A stretch of 48,189 bases of DNA from Paenarthrobacter nitroguajacolicus. GTDB lineage: Bacteria; Actinomycetota; Actinomycetes; Actinomycetales; Micrococcaceae. Positions 15,171 to 23,823 of this stretch are shown piece by piece; the stretch's first letter is position 1; every line of letters starts with the position of its first letter. The stretch lies in contig NZ_VNFK01000027.1 in the NCBI RefSeq assembly GCF_007786235.1, positions 1-48,189 of the forward strand. Direction: 5' to 3'. The notes under the pieces are model-generated. The model had not been told where the DNA came from, searched no databases, and worked only from the letters and a program-made list of their open reading frames with translations. The position numbers were made by a program, and so were the translations under genes.

Positions 15171-16469
15171 ATGTCCAAGCCAGCCCTCATGCACCGGATG
15201 CAGGAGATCGCCCACGTGGATATCAACTGCTTTTATGCCTCCGCGGAGCGGGCCTTCAATCCTGCCTTGGAAGGCAAGCCCCTGATCGTCCTCTCCAACA
15301 ACGACGGCTGCGCTGTCACGAGGTCGCCCGAGGCAAAGCGGCTTGGAATCGGGTTGGGAGAACCTTGGTTCAAACTGGCTCCACGGGCCAAGGAATGGGG
15401 GCTCATTGCCCTCTCAAGCAACTACGAGCTTTACGGAGACATCAGCTCACGGGTCATGGAGTTGTTGCGGCGCTATTCGGCGTGGCAGGAGGTCTACTCC
15501 ATCGACGAAGCCTTCCTGGGGGTCCAGGGCCAGCCGGAGGATTTGCTGGAGTTGGGACGGACCATCAAAGCTGCCTGTTTCAGGCACGTGGGAGTTCCGG
15601 TATGCGTCGGGATCGCACGCACCAAAACCCTCGCCAAGCTGGCCAATAGATGGGCCAAGCACAATCCCGCCTTCAACGGCGTGTGCCGCTGGGACTCGGT
15701 TCCTGAAGCCCAGCGGGAAGCCCTCATGGCCCGGCTGTCCGTCATCGAGATCTGGGGCGTGGCCACCAGGCTCACCAAGCGGCTGAACGCAATGGGAATC
15801 TTCTCGATCCTGGACCTGGTTCGGGCGGATCCCGTCGCCCTCCGGGACAAGTTCTCCATTGTCATGATGCGCACCGTCCTGGAGCTGCAGGGCACGCCTT
15901 GCATCCCCATGGAAGAGGAACGGATCGGACGGGACCAATTGATCTTCTCCCGCTCCTTTTCCACACCGATTACGACGGCGGCCCAGCTGCGGCAGGTACT
16001 CAGCGTCTACGGGCAGATGGCAAGTGCCAGGTTGGCCAAGCATGATCTCCAGGCAAAACTGCTGACAGCCTTTGCAGCGACGTCCGTCTACAACCCGAAC
16101 GATAAATCCTTCCCCACAGTGAACGTCATATTGCCCATGCCCACCTCGGATCCGGTGTTGCTGACCCGGGCCGCGCACGCGCTGGTACCCAGAATCCAGG
16201 AAGGTGTGCGCTACGCCAAAGCCGGGATTATGGTCACCGACCTCCGTCCCAGCGGCAACCAGAAACCCTTGGAAATCTTCGAGAACCGGCACGAGGAACG
16301 GGGCATTGGCACCCTGCTGGAGAGCGTCAGCAAGCGGTACGGCCGTGGCTCCATCGGACTGGGGCATGCCGGAATCAAGGGCGGACCGGACTGGTCCATG
16401 AAACGCGACATGCTCAGCCCCCGCTACACCACCAACTGGGACGAACTTCCCTTGGTGAAGGCGGCGTAG
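15171..16469 (+). CDS. umuC: Y-family DNA polymerase V subunit, UmuC-like
   Basis: 432 residues. The catalytic palm motifs are HVDINCFYASAERAF (Asp17) and YSIDEAFLG (Asp112, Glu113), followed by the thumb and little-finger domains. The length and the little-finger sequence (SFSTPITTAAQLRQVLSVYG) fit UmuC rather than the shorter DinB. The start is ATG at 15171 (or 15168) directly behind AAGGAG. The frame stays open to 15117, but that extension lacks a ribosome-binding site. It performs error-prone translesion synthesis in the SOS response and is the likely partner of the UmuD-like protein at 11950. Confidence 0.92.
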   Translation: MSKPALMHRMQEIAHVDINCFYASAERAFNPALEGKPLIVLSNNDGCAVTRSPEAKRLGIGLGEPWFKLAPRAKEWGLIALSSNYELYGDISSRVMELLRRYSAWQEVYSIDEAFLGVQGQPEDLLELGRTIKAACFRHVGVPVCVGIARTKTLAKLANRWAKHNPAFNGVCRWDSVPEAQREALMARLSVIEIWGVATRLTKRLNAMGIFSILDLVRADPVALRDKFSIVMMRTVLELQGTPCIPMEEERIGRDQLIFSRSFSTPITTAAQLRQVLSVYGQMASARLAKHDLQAKLLTAFAATSVYNPNDKSFPTVNVILPMPTSDPVLLTRAAHALVPRIQEGVRYAKAGIMVTDLRPSGNQKPLEIFENRHEERGIGTLLESVSKRYGRGSIGLGHAGIKGGPDWSMKRDMLSPRYTTNWDELPLVKAA

Positions 16470-16497
16470 CGTGTTGGAGACCAGTGTTGCAGAAAAC

Positions 16498-17655
16498 CTA
16501 AGCCCGCAGCCGGTAGCCGCGCTTCACCACGGTTTCCACGAGTTTGCCGTCCGGGAGCGCGGACCGCAGCCTACTCACTGTCATATCCAGGGCATGCACG
16601 GAACCGCGCAGGTCCAACAGCTCGGAGAGCGCCTCACGGGACAGCACCGCCCCTCCAGCGCCGAGCAGCGCTCGCAGCAACAGCAGGGGAGCAGGAGCCA
16701 ACTCCACCACTTCGCCATTAATCCGCAAGCAGCGCCCACGCAATTCGATGGTGGCGCTCTTGGTCTCCAATCGGCGCACGTGGTTCAGCGAAAGGTGTTC
16801 GGTCACCAGGCGAATCAGCGCACCCATGCGGTAGCGGTCGGGGATGAGCGGCGTCAGACCAGCGTCGACCAGTGGCTGTGCGGTGACCGGCCCTACGGCG
16901 GCGACCGTGACCGGCCCCTTGAGGGCCTCGATGAGCTGCCGGTAGAGACCCATTTCATGTGCGGTGCTCCACATTGCGTCCACGGCCGGAGCGCTGGTGA
17001 AAGTCAGTACATCCAGGTTCTCGCTGACCACGGCCTCAATCAGGCGCGGCAGCTTGTCCTCGCCATCCGGCTTCACCCAGCGATAGGGCGTCACGGTCAG
17101 CACGGTGGCCCCGGACATGCGGAGCCGTTCCAGCTGCCGAACGTCCGTGTAGCCATGCAGCTGAACGGCCACTGTCTTGCCGCGCACCCCCTCTGCCAGG
17201 AGCATGTCCACGAGTGTGGCTGTGGTTTCATCGCTGCTGATTCCGACGTCGGCAAGTCCGGCCGCACGCACGGCGCCTCGGGCTTTGGGGCCGCGAACAA
17301 ACATGCGGCAGGCGGACAAGGTCTCCAGGAGTTGCTCGCCGATACCGAAGGAATCGGCAGCCTCACACCAGCGCCGCATACCGTAAGCGGTGGTCGCGAT
17401 GCAGATATCCGGTGTGGCAGCAATGATGGTGCGGGTGTCCTCAATGAGGACCATGTCCTCCTGCACCGGGGCAATCTTCAGTGCAGGGGCGTGCAACACG
17501 CTCGCACCGCGACGCTCCAGGGCCTCAATGAGGTCACGGGAACGGCGGTGCGAGGTGACGCCGATGCGGAATCCGTCCAGCGGGGCCTCGGCAGCTTCGG
17601 TGACTTCCGGGGCGGCAGTAGCGTCCTGGACTTCGATGGCGCGTGCAACAGTCAT
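16498..17655 (-). CDS. nnaR: HemD-like protein fused to a winged-helix DNA-binding domain (NnaR type)
   Basis: 385 residues. Residues 28-285 have the uroporphyrinogen-III synthase fold (GFRIGVTSHRRSRDLIEALERRGA, CIATTAYGMRRW, LTFTSAPAVDAMW). Residues 290-385 form an OmpR/PhoB-type winged helix (LRINGEVVELAPAPLLLLRAL, then HALDMTVSRLRSALPDG and KRGYRLRA). This fusion is the architecture of NnaR, a known regulator of nitrate/nitrite assimilation in Streptomyces. It is last in the nirB-cobA-nnaR operon, 12 nt after cobA. It probably regulates nir and nas genes. HemD enzyme activity is doubtful. Confidence 0.88.
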   Translation of the reverse strand: MTVARAIEVQDATAAPEVTEAAEAPLDGFRIGVTSHRRSRDLIEALERRGASVLHAPALKIAPVQEDMVLIEDTRTIIAATPDICIATTAYGMRRWCEAADSFGIGEQLLETLSACRMFVRGPKARGAVRAAGLADVGISSDETTATLVDMLLAEGVRGKTVAVQLHGYTDVRQLERLRMSGATVLTVTPYRWVKPDGEDKLPRLIEAVVSENLDVLTFTSAPAVDAMWSTAHEMGLYRQLIEALKGPVTVAAVGPVTAQPLVDAGLTPLIPDRYRMGALIRLVTEHLSLNHVRRLETKSATIELRGRCLRINGEVVELAPAPLLLLRALLGAGGAVLSREALSELLDLRGSVHALDMTVSRLRSALPDGKLVETVVKRGYRLRA

Positions 17656-17667
17656 GTGTTTATACCC

Positions 17668-18702
17668 TCAGGCTTCAAGGAGCGAAGCCGCGAGTCGGCT
17701 CAGTTCAGCGGATGCTTCGGCATGATTCCGGTTGGCTTCAGCCACCCTGACCACCTCGCCGATAACCAGGACGGCCGGGTTGCTGCAGCTGGATGCTGCC
17801 GTTTCAATGCTACCGAGGTCAGCGATGGTGGTGCGCTGTCCGGGACGGTAGCCTCGTTCGACGACTGCCATCGGCATCTCGGAGTTCATTCCTGCCCGCC
17901 GCAAGCCCGCCGCCAGTTGGGGAAGAGTGCCGATGCCCATGAGGACCACAATCGTCCCGCCAAGGCCGGCGAGGTGGGTGTGTTCCTTCTCCGTCAAGGG
18001 CGCGTGCCCGGACACCACGGTGAACATGTGGCTCACCTCGCGGTGCGTCACCGGAATGCCCGCAGCGGCCGGAACCGAGATGGCACTGGTGACACCGGAA
18101 ATGACGCGCACAGGAAGCCCGGCAGCAACGCAGGCGGCTACTTCTTCGCCACCGCGGCCGAAAACATAGGGATCGCCGCCCTTGAGTCGGACCACGTTCT
18201 TGCCCAGCAGCGCAGCTTCCACCATGAGCTTCTCGATGTCCCGTTGCGTTACCTTATGCAGGCCTGGTTGCTTTCCAACATCCACCAGTTCCGCGGATGT
18301 CAGATCGGCCAGCTCCTGGTACGGGGCCAAACGATCGTAAAACACCACATCGGCGTCCCGCAGGGCATCCACGGCACCGACCGTGAGCAGGTCCAGGGCG
18401 CCGGGGCCGCCACCCACCAGGGTGACATGGCCTTCTGTTCCCGGCGCGGGCTCGAATGCTACCGGTATCCCGGCGTCGCGGCAGCGTTCCACCAACGGAA
18501 CCCAACCGGCGTCGCCGTCGTCCACTATCGCAACCAGGAACGGGCGCTCGGGAAGCTGGCCGTCACCAGGCATGCCGGCAGGGGCACTCAGCCGGTAGAC
18601 GTTGGCGCCGGCGGTCTGGTAACGGCGTACCGCTTGGCGTGCGGCCTTTTCGGATCCTGTGACCAGGACATCGCGGCCGGTGAGATCAATGGTGAGCTGC
18701 AT
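17668..18702 (-). CDS. cobA: Uroporphyrinogen-III C-methyltransferase (siroheme synthesis)
   Basis: 344 residues. The N-terminal ~85 residues (DVLVTGSEKAARQAVRRY, FLVAIVDDGDAG) look like a vestige of the CysG dehydrogenase/ferrochelatase module. From residue 92 comes the SAM-dependent methyltransferase, with VTLVGGGPGALDLLT and GDPYVFGRGGEE (176-187). It makes precorrin-2, the precursor of the siroheme used by NirB. The start is ATG at 18702 with AAGGGG, 12 nt after the nirB stop. Whether oxidation and iron insertion are done by its short N-terminus or elsewhere cannot be told. Confidence 0.92.
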   Translation of the reverse strand: MQLTIDLTGRDVLVTGSEKAARQAVRRYQTAGANVYRLSAPAGMPGDGQLPERPFLVAIVDDGDAGWVPLVERCRDAGIPVAFEPAPGTEGHVTLVGGGPGALDLLTVGAVDALRDADVVFYDRLAPYQELADLTSAELVDVGKQPGLHKVTQRDIEKLMVEAALLGKNVVRLKGGDPYVFGRGGEEVAACVAAGLPVRVISGVTSAISVPAAAGIPVTHREVSHMFTVVSGHAPLTEKEHTHLAGLGGTIVVLMGIGTLPQLAAGLRRAGMNSEMPMAVVERGYRPGQRTTIADLGSIETAASSCSNPAVLVIGEVVRVAEANRNHAEASAELSRLAASLLEA

Positions 18703-18714
18703 GGGGACCCCTTG

Positions 18715-21327
18715 TTATTCGCTGCGGACCGGGATGGTGGAGGCGATGAGTACGCCGCCCTTTTCTTCGTTCGTGGCAGGGCGGATCTGGCCGCGCTCCG
18801 GAACGAAGGAGATGGACTCGTCCTTCTGGTTGGGGGCGTTGACGAAGGAACGGAAACGGCGGAGGCGTTCCGGGTCCTTCAGGGTCTCGGCCCACTCGTC
18901 CTCATAGGTGTCGATGTGCTTGGCCATGGCGGCCTCAAGCTCTTCGGCGATGCCCAGGGAATCATGGACCACCACGTCCTCGACGTGCTTGATGTCGCCG
19001 TCGAGTTCTTCCTGCCAGCGTGCGGTGCGCTGCAGGCGGTCGGCGGTCCGGATGTAGTACATCAGGTAGCGGTCGATGTACTTCAGCAGCGTTTCGTCGT
19101 CCAGGTCCTTGGCGAGGAGCTTGGCGTGCGCCGGGGTGGCGCCGCCGTTACCGCCCACGTAGAGGTTCCAACCATCTGCCGTCGCAATCACGCCGACGTC
19201 CTTGCCGCGGGCCTCGGCACATTCACGGGCGCAACCCGAAACGCCCATCTTCAGCTTGTGCGGGCTGCGGAGGCCGCGGTATCGCAGCTCCAGGGCGATG
19301 GCCATGGCCACGGAATCCTGCACACCGAAGCGGCACCACGTGGATCCAACACAGGACTTCACGGTACGGAGGCTCTTGCCGTACGCCTGGCCCGATTCGA
19401 AGCCGGCGTCCACCAGTTCCTTCCAGATGTCCGGCAGTTGCTCGAGTCGGGCACCGAACATATCGATGCGCTGGCCGCCAGTGATCTTGGTGTACAGGTT
19501 GTACTTCTCAGCCACCGCAGCAATGACACCGAGCCCCTTGGGCGTAATCTCGCCGCCGGCGATGCGGGGAACCACGGAGTATGTGCCGTCCTTCTGCATG
19601 TTCGCCAGGGCGCGGTCGTTGGTGTCCTGCAGGGAACCACGCCCGGCGTCCAGGACGTAGGCGGAATGCTGGCTGGCCAAGATGGAAGCGATGGTCGGCT
19701 TGCAGATGTCGCAACCGGCGCCGGTGCCGTACTTGGCCATAATGTCTTCGAAGGACGTGAGCTCCAGGACGCGGATGGCATCGAAGAGTTCCTGACGGGA
19801 GAGACTGATGTGTTCGCAGAGAGCTTTGGAGACCTCGATGCCGGACTTGGTGAGTTCGCCTTCGAGGAGCTTCTTCAGCATCGGAACACAGGATCCACAC
19901 TGGGTGCCCGCACGAGTGCAGCCCTTGAGCTCGCCCAGTTCCTGCACCGGTGCATTGCCCTCGCAGGCACCGCAACCGTTGATGGCGTCGCGGATGGAGC
20001 CGGCCGCCACGTTGTTGCAGGAGCACAGGATCGCATCATCCGGGAGTTCGGTCTCCGGTGCCTCGCCACCACCGGCTGCGCTCAGGTACGCGCCCGGTTC
20101 GGCGGCCAGCTCGCGGCCCAGGAGCGGACGGAGGCTCATGTAAGGCGAGGCATCGCCCACGAAAATTCCGCCCAGGAGGGTCTTGGCATCGTCCGTGGTG
20201 ACGATCTTCTGGTAGACGCCACGGGCGGGGTCGGCGTACACGATTTCAAGGGAGTGCTCGGTCCTGGCGAACGCGTCACCGAAGCTGGCCACGTCGACGC
20301 CGGACAACTTGAGCTTGGTGGCCGTGTCGAAGCCAGGGAACGTGGCCTCTCCACCGTGCAAGCGGTCGGCAACGATCTCGGCCATCGTATTCGCCGGTGC
20401 AACAAGGCCCAGGCACATGCCCTCAAAGTTGGCCACTTCGCCGATGGCCCAGATGCCCTCCACCTCGGTGGCGCAGAAATCGTTGATGACTACACCGCCA
20501 CGCTGGCCCAGACTGAAAAGTTGCTCTTCGCCTTCAGCCGCGCGGAACAGGTCATCACGGGGCTTGACGCCGATGGCCACGATCACGAGGTCGGCGTCAA
20601 CGGTGCGGCCGTCAGCCATCAAGACGCCGGTGACATTACCGTCGTCGTCCGTCACTACTTCGGACGGGAAGACGCCACCGTGGACTTCGAAACCCTTGGC
20701 TTCAATCAGGCGGCCAAGCGCCTGGCCGGCGCCCTCATCCAGCTGCGTGTTCATGAGCCAGGGTGCGCCGTTGATGACGATCGGGGTGGCACCCAGCTGC
20801 TCGGTGCCGGCCGCGGACTCAAGCCCCAGCAGGCCACCGCCGATGGTGACGGCGTTGACCTTGCGGCCCAGTTTCCCGCGGAGCTCGGCGATTGCCTTGT
20901 TGATGGCCCAGACGTCCTCAAGGGTGCGATAAACGTGGGTGTGTTCCGAGCCGGGGATGGGGAGGCGGGCTGCATCCGAGCCCGAGGCCACTACCAGGTG
21001 GTCATATTCATACTTGTTGCCGGCGGCCGTGAGGACGCTCTTGGACTCGGCGTCGATCTTGACGGCGCGCTCGCCGGTCTTAAGGGTCAGGGCTTCGTGA
21101 TCCCACATGGACACGTCGCCCAAGGTGAGGTCCACATCCGTCTGGGTGAGTGCCTTGCTGAGCGCTACGCGGTCGTAGGGGAGGTGGGCCTCTTCGGTCA
21201 GCACCGTAACCTGCCAACCTTCAAGTCCCCGATTGACCATGGCATCGGCGAAACGGTGGGCAGCGGGGCCGCCGCCTACGACGACGATGCGGCGCGGGTT
21301 CTCTGTACTTGAAGTGTGTCCGGTCAC
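18715..21327 (-). CDS. nirB: NAD(P)H nitrite reductase large subunit
   Basis: 870 residues, GTG start. Domains in order: FAD motif RIVVVGGGPAAH (13-24), NAD motif AVTIGGGLLGLES (159-171), BFD-like [2Fe-2S] ligands Cys435, Cys437, Cys477 and Cys480, a nitrite/sulfite reductase half-domain, and siroheme/[4Fe-4S] ligands Cys659, Cys665, Cys699 and Cys703. It reduces nitrite to ammonium in the cytoplasm using NAD(P)H. It is the first gene of the minus-strand operon with cobA and nnaR. Its partner nirD is divergent, at 21610. A large in-frame region on the opposite strand is coding shadow. Confidence 0.96.
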   Translation of the reverse strand: MTGHTSSTENPRRIVVVGGGPAAHRFADAMVNRGLEGWQVTVLTEEAHLPYDRVALSKALTQTDVDLTLGDVSMWDHEALTLKTGERAVKIDAESKSVLTAAGNKYEYDHLVVASGSDAARLPIPGSEHTHVYRTLEDVWAINKAIAELRGKLGRKVNAVTIGGGLLGLESAAGTEQLGATPIVINGAPWLMNTQLDEGAGQALGRLIEAKGFEVHGGVFPSEVVTDDDGNVTGVLMADGRTVDADLVIVAIGVKPRDDLFRAAEGEEQLFSLGQRGGVVINDFCATEVEGIWAIGEVANFEGMCLGLVAPANTMAEIVADRLHGGEATFPGFDTATKLKLSGVDVASFGDAFARTEHSLEIVYADPARGVYQKIVTTDDAKTLLGGIFVGDASPYMSLRPLLGRELAAEPGAYLSAAGGGEAPETELPDDAILCSCNNVAAGSIRDAINGCGACEGNAPVQELGELKGCTRAGTQCGSCVPMLKKLLEGELTKSGIEVSKALCEHISLSRQELFDAIRVLELTSFEDIMAKYGTGAGCDICKPTIASILASQHSAYVLDAGRGSLQDTNDRALANMQKDGTYSVVPRIAGGEITPKGLGVIAAVAEKYNLYTKITGGQRIDMFGARLEQLPDIWKELVDAGFESGQAYGKSLRTVKSCVGSTWCRFGVQDSVAMAIALELRYRGLRSPHKLKMGVSGCARECAEARGKDVGVIATADGWNLYVGGNGGATPAHAKLLAKDLDDETLLKYIDRYLMYYIRTADRLQRTARWQEELDGDIKHVEDVVVHDSLGIAEELEAAMAKHIDTYEDEWAETLKDPERLRRFRSFVNAPNQKDESISFVPERGQIRPATNEEKGGVLIASTIPVRSE

Positions 21328-21394
21328 TGGTGGGCCTTTCGCAGATGCTGCAGACGGATCTCCGCAACTTGTGCTTCCAGACTAGGGACGGGCA

Positions 21395-21432
21395 GTTTCG
21401 CTTCAGTTTCCCTTTTGTTTCGTGATCTTAAC
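21395..21432 (-). promoter_or_regulatory. Four-part GlnR-like operator upstream of nirB
   Basis: On the minus strand the half-sites GTTAA (21432-21428), GAAAC (21421-21417), GAAAC (21410-21406) and GAAAC (21399-21395) follow one another with exactly 6-nt spacers, ending 67 nt before the nirB start. The pattern and the 11-bp period match the gTnAC-n6-GaAAC GlnR box known from actinobacteria. Confidence 0.65.
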
Positions 21433-21446
21433 TTCTGCATCACGAA
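21419..21446. promoter_or_regulatory. Inverted repeat in the nirB-nirD control region
   Basis: TTCGTGAT (21419-21426) and ATCACGAA (21439-21446) form a perfect 8-bp inverted repeat around 12 bases. It overlaps the distal end of the GlnR-like array and could bind a second regulator such as the NnaR-type protein. Confidence 0.45.
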
Positions 21447-21609
21447 CGCATTTCCGGGGGCGTGAGGTCTCTTTTACCCGTTGGACACAAACGCGCACCC
21501 CCCATGAAACACCGCCGTCCTAGCGTGGAGGGGTGGCCGCAAGCGTGGCCCGGTCCGGGGGAGTGACGGTGGAAGATGCCAGCGCCCGGACACAGTGAGA
21601 GGGGCTGAA

Positions 21610-21972
21610 ATGACCGTAATTCTGGACCGTGCCGAGGACCTGACCGCCACCGCCACATGGCACCGGGTGTGCCCGGTGGACGAGCTTGAACTGGCCTGGG
21701 GCGAGGCGGCACTGATCGCCGGCCGCCAGGTTGCGCTGTTCCGCACCGCGCCCACCGAAGTGTTCGCCGTTGCCCAACAGGACCCGGCAACACTCGCCAA
21801 CGTCATGGCCAGGGGGATCATCGGGTCCCGCGGCAGCCGGCCGACCATCGCCTCGCCGCTGCACAAAGAGGTCTACGACCTCGAGACCGGTGAGTGCTTC
21901 ACCAACCCCGGGCTCAAGCTTGCGGCCTATGCCACCCGTTTGGTGGACGGCTTCATCGAGGTTGAGCTCTAA
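21610..21972 (+). CDS. nirD: Nitrite reductase small subunit
   Basis: 120 residues. The fold is Rieske-like (WHRVCPVDELELAWGEAALIAGRQVALFR, then SPLHKEVYDLETGECFTNP), but the metal-binding Cys/His pairs are missing, as is usual for NirD. The ATG at 21610 is preceded by AGAGGGG. A GTG 15 bases upstream is also in frame but worse placed. Its partner is NirB. Here it is transcribed away from nirB instead of following it, so the two subunits depend on separate promoters in the 282-bp gap. Confidence 0.9.
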   Translation: MTVILDRAEDLTATATWHRVCPVDELELAWGEAALIAGRQVALFRTAPTEVFAVAQQDPATLANVMARGIIGSRGSRPTIASPLHKEVYDLETGECFTNPGLKLAAYATRLVDGFIEVEL

Positions 21973-21975
21973 GAG

Positions 21976-23721
21976 CTACAAGCCCAATGCTTCGCGGACA
22001 TCCTTGAGGACATCGTCCAGGGATGTCCGCGCCGCTTGGCGTGCGGCCGGCAGTTCAGCCGCGGATTCCACGGCTTGGATGACTTCCAGGTAACACTTCA
22101 GCTTGGGCTCCGTGCCGCTGGGCCGGATGATCACCCGGCTCTGGTCCCGCGTGAGGTACAGCAAGCCGTCGGTGGGCGGCAGGGCTTCGCTTCCTTCCGC
22201 CAGGTCCGTGAAGACCTCGACTGCGGACCCGCCGAACGCCTCGGGCGGGTTGACCCGCAAGCGGTTCATCATGGCATCGAGAAGACCCAGGTCAGCCACC
22301 CGAATGCTGAGCTGGTCGCTGGCGTGCAGCCCGTGGACCAGGTACAGATCATCCAGTGTGTCGAAAATGGTCTTGCCGTCAGCCTTGGCGGCCGCCGCCA
22401 ACTCGGCGATCAGCACGGCCGCTGAGATGCCGTCCTTGTCGCGGACCAGGTCCGGCGCCACGCAGTAGCCCAACGCTTCCTCGTAGCCATAGGTGAGGCC
22501 GGGAACGCGTGAAATCCATTTGAAGCCTGTCAGCGTTTCCTCGTGGGCGTAGCTTGCCGCAGCAGCGATTCGCGAGAGCAGCCGCGACGAAACAATCGAA
22601 TTGGCGAAAACGCCGGTCTGCGGCTCGTCCTCGGCGCCGGCAGCCAGGCGTGCCACGATGTGGGCGCCCAAAAGCGCCCCCACTTCGTCGCCCCGCAGCA
22701 TGCGCCACGCGCCCGTGGCGGGGTCCAACGCAGCAACCGCAGCCCTATCGGCGTCGGGATCATTGGCCAAAACTATGTCCGCACCCGAGTCCGCGGCAGC
22801 GGCGAGTGCCAGGTCCAGCGCGCCGGGCTCCTCCGGGTTGGGGAACGCAACGGTAGGGAAGTCCGGGTCCGGCTCAGCCTGTTCGGCCACGAGCGTCACG
22901 TCCGTGAAACCGGCAGCGTTCAGAACGGAAACTGCTGTTTCTCCGCCCACGCCGTGCATGGGGGTCAGGACGATCTTGAGGTCCCGCGCGGGGAAGTGCT
23001 CCCGATCCACCAGCCCTGCCATGGCGGATTCATAGTCGGAAGCGATGGACATCGGCAGCACGGTCCAGCCGCTGTCAGCCAACTCAATCGACGTTAACGC
23101 GCCCACGGCCCCGATCTTGGCCGCGATCTCGGCGTCGTAGGGTGCCACGATCTGCGAACCGCGGCCGCTCTCGGACACGGCGTGCCGCCCCAGGTAGACC
23201 TTGTAACCGTTGTCCTGCGGCGGGTTGTGGCTGGCTGTGACCATCACGCCGCCGTCGCAATCGAGGTTCCTGACCGCGTAGGCGAGCAACGGTGTGGGGA
23301 GCGCAGCAGGCATGAGGAACGTTTCGATGCCGGCTGCGGTGAAGATGGCCGCGGTCTCCTCAGCGAAAATGTCCGAGTTGTACCGGGCATCAAAGCCGAC
23401 GACGGCGCGTGGCCGGGTCCCCGGCGCAGCTGCGGCTACGGCTTCGGTGAGGAAGGCCGCCAGTCCTGCCGCTGCCCGGCGGACCACCACGCGGTTCATT
23501 CGGTTGGGGCCGGGTCCCAGGGCTGCTCGGAGCCCCGCCGTGCCGAACTGCAGTGTGCCGCTGAAGCTGTCGCCCAACTCCTGCGCTGCACCGGCGTCAC
23601 CGCCGCTGGCGAGGTCGGCGAGCTCAACCAGAGCGGCCGACGTCACCGGGTCCGGGTCTTGGGAGGCCCACAGGCGGGCGTCGGTGATCAGCTGTTCAAA
23701 GGCGGCATCGCTGGATGTCAT
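21976..23721 (-). CDS. Phosphosugar mutase (phosphomannomutase/phosphoglucomutase family)
   Basis: 581 residues. Alpha-D-phosphohexomutase landmarks: GTAGLRAALGPGPNRMN near the N-terminus, the catalytic phosphoserine loop VMVTASHNPPQDNGYKVY, the metal-binding loop LANDPDADR, the sugar-specificity loop near GYEEALGY and the phosphate-binding RPSGTEPKLKCY. The start is taken as ATG 23721. A TTG at 23760 is in frame. In Mycobacterium the homologue pmmB lies next to the purine nucleoside phosphorylase gene, suggesting a role in pentose-1-phosphate or hexose-phosphate use. Here that gene is 5.9 kb away. Confidence 0.92.
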   Translation of the reverse strand: MTSSDAAFEQLITDARLWASQDPDPVTSAALVELADLASGGDAGAAQELGDSFSGTLQFGTAGLRAALGPGPNRMNRVVVRRAAAGLAAFLTEAVAAAAPGTRPRAVVGFDARYNSDIFAEETAAIFTAAGIETFLMPAALPTPLLAYAVRNLDCDGGVMVTASHNPPQDNGYKVYLGRHAVSESGRGSQIVAPYDAEIAAKIGAVGALTSIELADSGWTVLPMSIASDYESAMAGLVDREHFPARDLKIVLTPMHGVGGETAVSVLNAAGFTDVTLVAEQAEPDPDFPTVAFPNPEEPGALDLALAAAADSGADIVLANDPDADRAAVAALDPATGAWRMLRGDEVGALLGAHIVARLAAGAEDEPQTGVFANSIVSSRLLSRIAAAASYAHEETLTGFKWISRVPGLTYGYEEALGYCVAPDLVRDKDGISAAVLIAELAAAAKADGKTIFDTLDDLYLVHGLHASDQLSIRVADLGLLDAMMNRLRVNPPEAFGGSAVEVFTDLAEGSEALPPTDGLLYLTRDQSRVIIRPSGTEPKLKCYLEVIQAVESAAELPAARQAARTSLDDVLKDVREALGL

Positions 23722-23760
23722 AGGGACAAAACTATCCTCAAATGGAGGAGTGAGGGGCAA

Positions 23761-23817
23761 CGAGGGGCGAGCTCCCCACCCTGAACGTTGTCTTACAGGG
23801 TGGGATCCCGCCCCTCG
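23761..23817 (-). terminator. Two-part hairpin after the levanase gene
   Basis: An outer stem CGAGGGGCG (23761-23769)/CGCCCCTCG (23809-23817) and an inner stem CCCACCCTG (23775-23783)/CAGGGTGGG (23796-23804) are both perfect 9-bp pairings with a small internal loop. No T run follows on the minus strand, so it may stop transcription or protect the 3' end. Confidence 0.75.
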
Positions 23818-23823
23818 GCAGCC

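Noticed and set aside
16471..21312. Very long open frame (1613 codons) on the plus strand
   Set aside because: It lies antisense to nnaR, cobA and nirB, all of which have clear family motifs and operon spacing. The translation is rich in His, Gly and Gln and carries no recognisable domain. High-GC coding strands often leave such a shadow frame open.
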